DNA from: Neurospora tetrasperma FGSC 2508
Lineage: Eukaryota > Ascomycota > Sordariomycetes > Sordariales > Sordariaceae
DNA: 39,101 nt
Direction: 5' to 3'
Assembly (NCBI RefSeq): GCF_000213175.1
Contig: NW_009799179.1
Location: 2,569,153-2,608,253, forward strand
Shown here: positions 33,164 to 39,101 of the stretch, piece by piece
Layout of the letters: every line of letters begins with the position of its first letter
How positions within the stretch are numbered: position 1 is the stretch's first letter
The notes under the pieces: model-generated
The model's input: only the letters and a program-made list of their open reading frames with translations
Databases searched by the model: none
Told to the model about the DNA's origin: nothing
Made by a program: the position numbers and the translations under genes

Positions 33164-34239
33164 CCTTTCGATCACGGCAACGGCGTTAATGACGGGACGG
33201 ATGACGGATACGGATGCGGATCTGGAAGCGGGAACGGGCAGTTGCAGACTGCTGAGTAGTGACGGGTGGCTGATAATGAGTCTGCTCGACTAATGGGTGA
33301 TTGATAGGCGTTTGGGGGGTTAAAACCTGGAGATATTTGCTGCGAGCTCGATGATTGCATTAATGGTAATACGAAAGATTGACTCGAAGATGGATCTCCA
33401 TGCTTGTCAGTGGTATTCACGTGTCGTATACAATACAGTTTCCCGAAAACGAAAGCTGGCAAGAGTCCGCTTGGTACTCAACAAAAATTCGGAAAGACAC
33501 CTAGAAGGGTCCCATTTCCAAAACCACCAAGCTTCGGTCTCAACGACAATATCAAAAATGGGGGCAAAATGAACCAATCTTCCTGACGTGGGTATCTCTC
33601 GACGACCCTCAAATGTCAGGATATCCTGAGGTCGGTGTTTGCTTGACTCTGCGCTTGACTTTCACTGTCATGGCCAGCGATTGGTCATGCTCCAAAAGAA
33701 CAAAACGCTTCAAGCTGGATGTGTGGCCTCAGAAGTATGGGGATATTTCGTGTTGGTCTTACTGGCTACTACCAAACGACTGTCACTGGCTAGTACCGTT
33801 CGACAATCGTCCAATGGTTGTTGACGACAACGACATATTGGTGCATGACAGTAGCACTTGGCTTTTCCTCATCACCTAACCACCTATTTCCCCTCATGCA
33901 TCGATGCCTAGGAAACCGGCATACGCAGCAGGGTGACGAAAAGGCGGGGTTGGCTGTTGAGCGTAGCTGCATATTGCAATGTGGCAGTGTTTGTTGGTTA
34001 GGTAGGTACGGTGCCTTTACGCCTTCGCCTTGAATTTGAGATCTGAATCATTTTCTTCCTACTCGACCCCCTCATCCGACCGTTTGTTCCAGTCTTCATT
34101 GCGCTTTCATGGGTTTGACGGATTCACTTTTCTGGGAACCCAACTCATTTACGTCTTGCTTCTCGAAGAACTCCTCTTCTGAATTTTTGTTCTTTTTTCT
34201 TTTTTTCTTGAGAGACAAGCACATAAAAACTCAGACAAC
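33164..34239. other. 3' flank of the secreted-protein gene and leader of the next gene
   Basis: No gene seen. One GGTAGGTAC copy lies at 34001-34009. The last 50 bp contain T-rich runs and then an A/C-rich leader before the ATG at 34240. Confidence 0.45.
34001..34009 (+). repeat. Dispersed GGTAGGTAC element, copy 6
   Basis: Exact GGTAGGTAC within TTAGGTAGGTACGG at 33998-34011. It is in non-coding DNA about 230 bp upstream of a start codon. Confidence 0.6.
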
Positions 34240-35450
34240 ATGACAAACCTCAAGTCGACCGCAGATCCGTAAGTAGAGACAAGCATGAATCAATCAATCA
34301 GGAAAACATAGTCGAACTGTTAGCTGACCAACCTGCGTCAAGGCCCCCTTACTACCCCCCTTCTATCGCCAGCGATATCACCAAATACTTCCTCTCCGCA
34401 ACCTCGTTTCTCCATGGCCAAGTTACCGAGCTCAGCCGAGTCCTCGGACACAAAGTGATCATCGAAGCTGACTGGCAGCGTCTGCTGGACGAGTTCGGCG
34501 AACAACAAAAACCTACACTCGTCGAAGCAGCCTACGACATCATGGTATCATGGTGCGATGAGCTGCAATTGATTCTTGATCACCCGGATGACGATGATTG
34601 GTTGACTAGGCTTCTCACCCGTCTGGTCAAAGCCAATGGAAAGCTGAGGGTCATGTTGGATGTGTGGGAGAATAGTCAGTTGGGCACGAGTTGGTCGGAT
34701 GAGAGAAATGGTTTCTTCGTGCACTTGCCGAAGCATTTTCTATTCGTAAGGAGGGCGTTGAAAAGGGGGCAAAGTGTGATTCGCGAAGAGTTCCAAAAGG
34801 AATTGTTGTCGTGCTTCGTGACGACTGCAAATGATAAGGAGGACTCGAACCCCGAGCTGGGAAAGGAGGCGTGGACGGGAACAGCGACGGAGTCACTGAA
34901 GCAGTTGAGTGTGAGGGACGAGAAGTCGGGAGAAGAAAGGTCAAGCAATGCCAATGGAGCTGCTCCGGCCGCTGCTTGTAAAACACAGCCGAATGTCGCG
35001 AACGCGAAGACGACCACAACCTCGTCCGCGTCTTCTGCCGAGCCAAAGCCAGCGAGCTTTCCTACTGTCGCCTCCCTCCCAACGCTCTCCGAGATCTGCT
35101 CGAGACCGCCCTACCATATCACCATCCAGGACGGGTCAAAGCCTGGTTGGATCAGCATTCATGGTAGCCACGGCGCTTCGCTGAAGCTCATTGACAAATA
35201 TATCAGCAAATGGACCCCAAACGTCGAAATGGAGAGCGAGGATGGGCCGCCGACCATTGACAGAGCGGTGAATGGAGCGTTGACTACGCTGACGATCAGG
35301 AGGGTGGTCGTAGAAAGGTCATTCAGGGTGAGGCCGCAGTCAGTAACGATGCCGATGGTGTTGGCGATTATAGAAGGCACGCTGGGCTATGAGGTCGTCT
35401 GGCATGGAAGCGGAGAGTACAGGTTGAGGAGAGATGCGCCGTTTGTGTAA
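34240..35450 (+). CDS. Uncharacterised two-domain protein
   Basis: Two exons, 34240-34268 and 34343-35450, give 378 residues. The first exon supplies only nine complete codons (MTNLKSTAD) and two bases of a Pro codon. The 74-bp intron runs GTAAGT to TCAAG with a GCTGAC branch site, and phases agree. Residues about 20-180 look mainly helical and are rich in Leu, Trp and acidic residues (WQRLLDEFGEQ, WCDELQLILDHPDDDDW). A low-complexity Ala/Ser/Thr/Asn linker follows at about 182-249. Residues about 256-378 form a mixed alpha/beta block (PPYHITIQDG, LTTLTIRRVVVERSFRVRP, GYEVVWHGSGEYRLRRD). There is no signal peptide, membrane span or catalytic motif I recognise. Steady codon bias and a well-formed intron make it a real gene; I cannot name its family. 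Confidence 0.8.
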
Positions 35451-36716
35451 GGTGAGCGCCTGGTGATATGTAGTCCTTATGAGCCTCAACGCGTTTTCAA
35501 TCGCGGTCATCGGACCCGAGGTCGATAAGGCGGGTCGAAGATAACCAGTGATGTTGTCGCTGGCGATCAACAAAACAAAGCCCCTGAGACCGGACCCTGG
35601 GTTCCTGAAAGGGAGCCTCATTGCGGATCGCGCGACTCGGAGTGGTGGATCCCGTCGTGGCCGATCAATGGACATATGGCTTATTTCTAGTGACGAAAGG
35701 GCATGAATAGGATGGGAGGCTCATTTTGTTCGGTTTCTGCGGAAGTTGCAATTATAAGTAAATTCGGACCCAACCCATGTTGTTGTTTGATGAGTGTCGT
35801 GTGTCCGAGTTGTTGACGCGAGGCGTTGCGTTGACGCGAGGGAGGTGACGTCGGAGATATGGTGGGTTCGAAGCGATAGCGCCGACGGGATTCGGCCAAG
35901 GCGACGGTTCCCCAAAATCTTCAGGCTGAGGACACGACAGTTTCAGTGGATGCTTCAGACGAATGTACAAGGCTTTTATCTCTTGGCAGTAACACTAGCA
36001 CCCGTCAATACACTACAAACAAGAATCAACGGTGCCAGAAGGTAGTTAGAACCCCGATCCGCATGTCCTCCGTGTCCGTTCCGTAGGTTGACCCCGGGCC
36101 GACTCCGTGTCGGTCGGGCAGTGGGAGCTTTGTGTGTGGGAGTCCAGCTACCTCAGCTACCTATACTTAGGTGACAGAGAGCTGTCGCGCAACAGATGTC
36201 TAGACCACTGAACAGCAAGATGGAGCGCTAGAACACACTGACAGCGGGCGCGTAGAAGGCGTGTAGAAGGCGGGAAGGAAGTAGCACAGAGGACGTCACG
36301 GTGGGGCTGCTTAATCCGTGCACCCACACGCCGGCCACACGCCTGCCACACGCCCTGTGACGCTAGCCTTATCCAACCCTAGCGCGTCGAATCCGTTCTT
36401 GGTTTCTCCGAATTCTGGTTCCCCACCAAGGCAGGGTAGGCGTATCCCGTAGTGTACACTCTGGGCTGTAGACGATTGGAGGGGATCATTGGCAGCAGAC
36501 TGGCTCCAGGCTCTGCATGTTTTTTGTGAGGCATTTGCCCTGCCTGCCCTGGGGGGGAGCCATATCTGCCAAATCTGCCAGTTCACCCGACTCGACCTCG
36601 AACCTCAAACTCCCTTTTCTCCAGTTCGAATATTTTTCCTCCCTCACCCTTCGGCCGCCGCTCCTTCAATCCCTCTCCGCTCTTGTCCTTGGTCATTGGC
36701 AAACCAGTCCTTCAAA
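35451..36716. other. Intergenic DNA and IDH1 promoter/leader
   Basis: No gene is supported. It holds a 12-mer direct repeat, GTTGACGCGAGG, at 35812-35823 and 35830-35841, and three tandem 11-mers at 36324-36356. The last 130 bp are C/T-rich leader before the IDH1 ATG. Confidence 0.45.
36324..36356 (+). repeat. Three tandem 11-mers CCACACGCCNN
   Basis: CCACACGCC recurs with exact 11-bp spacing at 36324, 36335 and 36346, differing only in the last two bases. It lies about 370 bp upstream of the IDH1 start, so it could be a repeated factor-binding site or simple slippage. Confidence 0.7.
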
Positions 36717-38187
36717 ATGCTCTCCAGAAACTCCATGGTATGTTTGCTCATACTGCTGCTGCTGCTGCTGCTGTCTTGGCTCCTTGTGCTTCTGCTGCCG
36801 CAAAAATCTGCCACCCGACGTCATCCCCGCTCCAAACTCAGCAACCATCTCGGATGGCGGGCATATTGGTCGCGTACATGACGCCCGCTTGTCAGACTTG
36901 CGCCGTGCCGCTACCGCTACGTGCCATGCCAGCACATGCTCACGATACCTACCTATACGGTCGACGCACGCGACTAACATGTGTTTCCCCTACAGCGCCT
37001 TGCTCGGGCCGTTGCCCAGCCCACCCCCCGCCTCGCCCGCGGCTTCGCCAGCGTCCAGGACACTCCTGCGCAGACCCTCCAGTCCGACATCTTCAAGCCC
37101 ACCAAGTACGGCGGCAAGTACACCGTCACCCTCATCCCCGGTGACGGTATCGGTGCCGAGGTTGCCGAGTCCGTCAAGACCGTCTTCAAGGCCGACAATG
37201 TCCCCATTACCTGGGAGCAGATCGAGGTTTCGGGTGTCCAGGACAACGCCAGCCGCACCGAGGAGGCTTTCCAGCAGGCCGTTGCCTCTCTGAGGAGGAA
37301 CAAGCTCGGTCTCAAGGGTATCCTCCACACCCCCATCAGCCGCTCCGGCCACCAGAGCTTCAACGTCGCCATGCGCCAGGAGCTCGACATCTACGCCTCC
37401 ATCTCGCTCGTCAAGAACCTCCCCGGCCTCCAGACCCGCCACAAGGACGTCGATCTCTGCATCATCCGTGAGAACACCGAGGGTGAGTACTCCGGTCTCG
37501 AGCACCAGTCTGTCGATGGCGTCGTCGAGTCCCTCAAGATCATCACCCGCGCCAAGTCCGAGCGCATCACCAAGTTCGCCTTCCAGTTCGCCCTTGCCAA
37601 CCAGCGCAAGAAGGTCACCTGCATTCACAAGGCCAACATCATGAAGCTCGCCGATGGTCTCTTCCGCGGCACCTTCAACCGCCTCGCCAAGGACTTCCCT
37701 CAGCTCGAGTGCAACGACATGATCGTCGATAACGCCTCCATGCAGTGCGTCAGCAAGCCCCAGCAGTTCGACGTCATGGTCATGCCCAACCTTTACGGTG
37801 GCATTCTCTCCAACATCGCCGCTGCCCTTGTCGGTGGCCCCGGTGTCGTCCCCGGCTGCAACATGGGCCGTGACGTCGCCGTCTTCGAGCCCGGCTGCCG
37901 TCACGTCGGTCTTGATATCCAGGGCAAGGACCAGGCCAACCCCACCGCTCTCCTCCTCAGCGGTACCATGCTCCTCCGCCACCTCGGTCTTGATGACCAC
38001 GCCAACCGCATCTCCAACGCCGTCTACGACGTCATTGCTCAGGGGTAAGTTCTTCTACCACTGCGCCTTTACTAAAAACACGTGCTAACCCCCTCACAGC
38101 AAGGTCCGCACCCGCGATATGGGCGGCGAGGCCTCCACCCACGAGTTCACTCGCGCCATCCTCGACTCCATGGAGAAGTCTCTCTAA
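36717..38187 (+). CDS. idh1: NAD-dependent isocitrate dehydrogenase subunit 1, mitochondrial
   Basis: Three exons, 36717-36737, 36996-38044 and 38100-38187, give 385 residues. Exon 1 is only 21 bp (MLSRNSM). Both introns carry CTAAC branch sites (36974, 38085). Residues 1 to about 25 are Arg/Ser/Ala-rich and lack acidic residues, forming a mitochondrial presequence. The core matches the isocitrate/isopropylmalate dehydrogenase fold: IPGDGIG near the N-terminus, RENTEGEYSGLEHQSV, HKANIMKLADGLF and the NAD-site region GGPGVVPGCNMGRDVAVFEPGCRHVG. The subunit-1 signature (SGLEHQSVDGVVESLK, KANIMK) separates it from catalytic subunit 2. In yeast Idh1 is the regulatory, AMP-binding half of the octamer that oxidises isocitrate to 2-oxoglutarate in the TCA cycle. 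Codons are extremely C-biased, as expected of a highly expressed gene. Confidence 0.95.
36753..36773 (+). repeat. (CTG)7 microsatellite in IDH1 intron 1
   Basis: Seven uninterrupted CTG units begin 15 bp after the 5' splice site of the 258-bp first intron. Length variation here would not change the protein. Confidence 0.9.
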
Positions 38188-38876
38188 AGATACCCCGCAA
38201 CGTAGGACAAGCCTTGGCCTGAATAGAAAAAGACCAATCGTTTAATCCGACTGCATCTGCGCTCATTTCCATCTTTCGCCTTTAATTTACACTGTATAAC
38301 GGCCCAGCCGCCGCCGGCTGGTTGGAGATACCACGACGGAGGTGATTACTTGTTCTTGACCTGGACGAGTAGATTGGGAGAGAAGGGAGCATTCACCGTC
38401 TCCTATTATCCCTTGTATTGTACGTAGAGTTGGCTATACGAATTCCATTTCATTTGTCTGCTATATACCGGCGATCTTGGGGCGGGAGACAAGTCGTGCA
38501 ATTTCCGAGCAATCCGAAGCATTTACACAGAATATAGGAGTTTTGGGTCTTATAGGGGGCTTCCCTCATGGCGCCTAGGTTGATCTTGAATCGTGTTCAC
38601 AAGCTTTACCGAGCGGTCCGCTTTGTCTCTTCCGTATCTCCATCGCCTATATGGGGGTTAAGCTTTATCAGTGGAGGGTCTTGACTAAGGCCTGTCGGTG
38701 GAAATACCTGACATTCTCACTCAAATAGGAACCCCGTCAGGTACGCTACCGATACCTAGTTAAACAGGTCTCTTTAGCGCCCGGTGTCCACCATGGTCGG
38801 CATGCAGCTGATGCCAAGGGAAATAGGGCTCCCGGCTCCCATGTTCCGGCTCGCTGAAGTAGCCCCACGGATCGGA
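38188..38876. other. IDH1 3' flank and intergenic DNA
   Basis: Presumed IDH1 3' UTR followed by sequence with no convincing frame on either strand. Nothing else is recognisable. Confidence 0.45.
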
Positions 38877-39072
38877 CTACTTGTCTAGGCTTTGGATAAC
38901 AACCACATTACCATCTTGTAAGGTATAGGTCAGGAGCATCGACAACGGTAGGTAACAACATCCCCAGATCACCAACACAATGTAGAGGAAGAGAAAAGGG
39001 GGCTGGTAGGCAAACATATCGAAAACGAACCGTCGGTATGAGCCAATCAATGGAAGTGGTTCTTCCATCCTC
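38877..39072 (-). other. Possible last exon of a minus-strand membrane protein (partial)
   Basis: On the minus strand an acceptor-like CACTCAG is followed by a frame that stays open to TAG at 38877-38879. It contains an ATG near 39067 and a strong hydrophobic span (FLFLYIVLVIWGCCYLPLSM) followed by a short polar tail. Either it is a small ATG-started protein of about 63 residues, or the final exon of a gene whose other exons lie beyond 39101. Codon bias is weak, so this could be chance. Confidence 0.3.
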
Positions 39073-39101
39073 TTAATCACCTGAGTGTCTAGTCAAGACA
39101 A

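Noticed and set aside
36990-38000. 336-codon minus-strand frame opposite IDH1
   Set aside because: It is the shadow of extreme C-ending codon bias in IDH1; the product is Asp/Gly/Val/Leu low-complexity and matches no family.
1-39101. tRNA, 5S rRNA, CRISPR array or transposon
   Set aside because: I searched by eye for tRNA TpsiC-like boxes, dispersed 5S sequence, regular spacer arrays, terminal inverted repeats and transposase/reverse-transcriptase frames and found none; a tRNAscan or RepeatMasker run would be decisive.

Overview
The window looks like nuclear DNA of a filamentous ascomycete, most likely a Sordariomycete close to Neurospora or Sordaria. Genes are split by short introns (about 53-100 bp) with GT-AG ends and CTAAC/CTGAC branch sites. 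Real coding exons are strongly C/G-biased at the third codon position, intergenic regions are long, and all protein families are eukaryotic. I see no transposon, rRNA, tRNA, CRISPR array or bacterial-style operon. The species assignment is inference; exon boundaries were worked out by hand from splice motifs and reading phase.

Layout. 1-4.8 kb: a small single-exon LEA/synuclein-like amphipathic protein (730-1245, +) with six tandem 11-residue repeats; a doubtful lysine-rich ORF pair (2054-2551, -); and a three-exon four-transmembrane MARVEL-like protein (3750-4732, -) that only appears once three short frames are spliced together. 4.8-9.2 kb: no convincing gene. 9.2-11 kb: a five-exon triple-RRM protein of the Csx1/Nam8/TIA-1 type (9233-10969, -), possibly with a leader of about 1 kb. 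11-17.3 kb: a large gene-poor interval. 17.4-25.8 kb: ECM29, the HEAT-repeat proteasome adaptor (+), followed by a UBA-UAS-UIM-UBX Cdc48 cofactor of the Ubx5/UBXN7 type (+). 27.6-30.2 kb: a germinal-centre kinase (GCK-III, MST3/MST-1-like) with a Gln-rich tail (+). 32.3-33.2 kb: a small secreted six-cysteine protein (+). 34.2-35.5 kb: a two-block protein of unknown function (+). 36.7-38.2 kb: mitochondrial NAD-isocitrate dehydrogenase subunit 1 (+). The right edge may hold the last exon of a minus-strand membrane protein.

How the genes relate. ECM29 and the UBX protein are adjacent and both serve the ubiquitin-proteasome/Cdc48 pathway; this may be chance, since fungal neighbours are usually independently transcribed. 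The other genes serve unrelated functions: RNA binding, Hippo/SIN/MOR-type kinase signalling, secretion and the TCA cycle.

The most noteworthy points are the regular undecad repeat at 964-1161, the hidden four-TM gene, the 9-mer GGTAGGTAC found at least six times and only in non-coding DNA, a triplicated HQPSRE motif in the kinase tail, and two tandem (NAGNAG-type) splice acceptors, one of which lies at the kinase catalytic loop.
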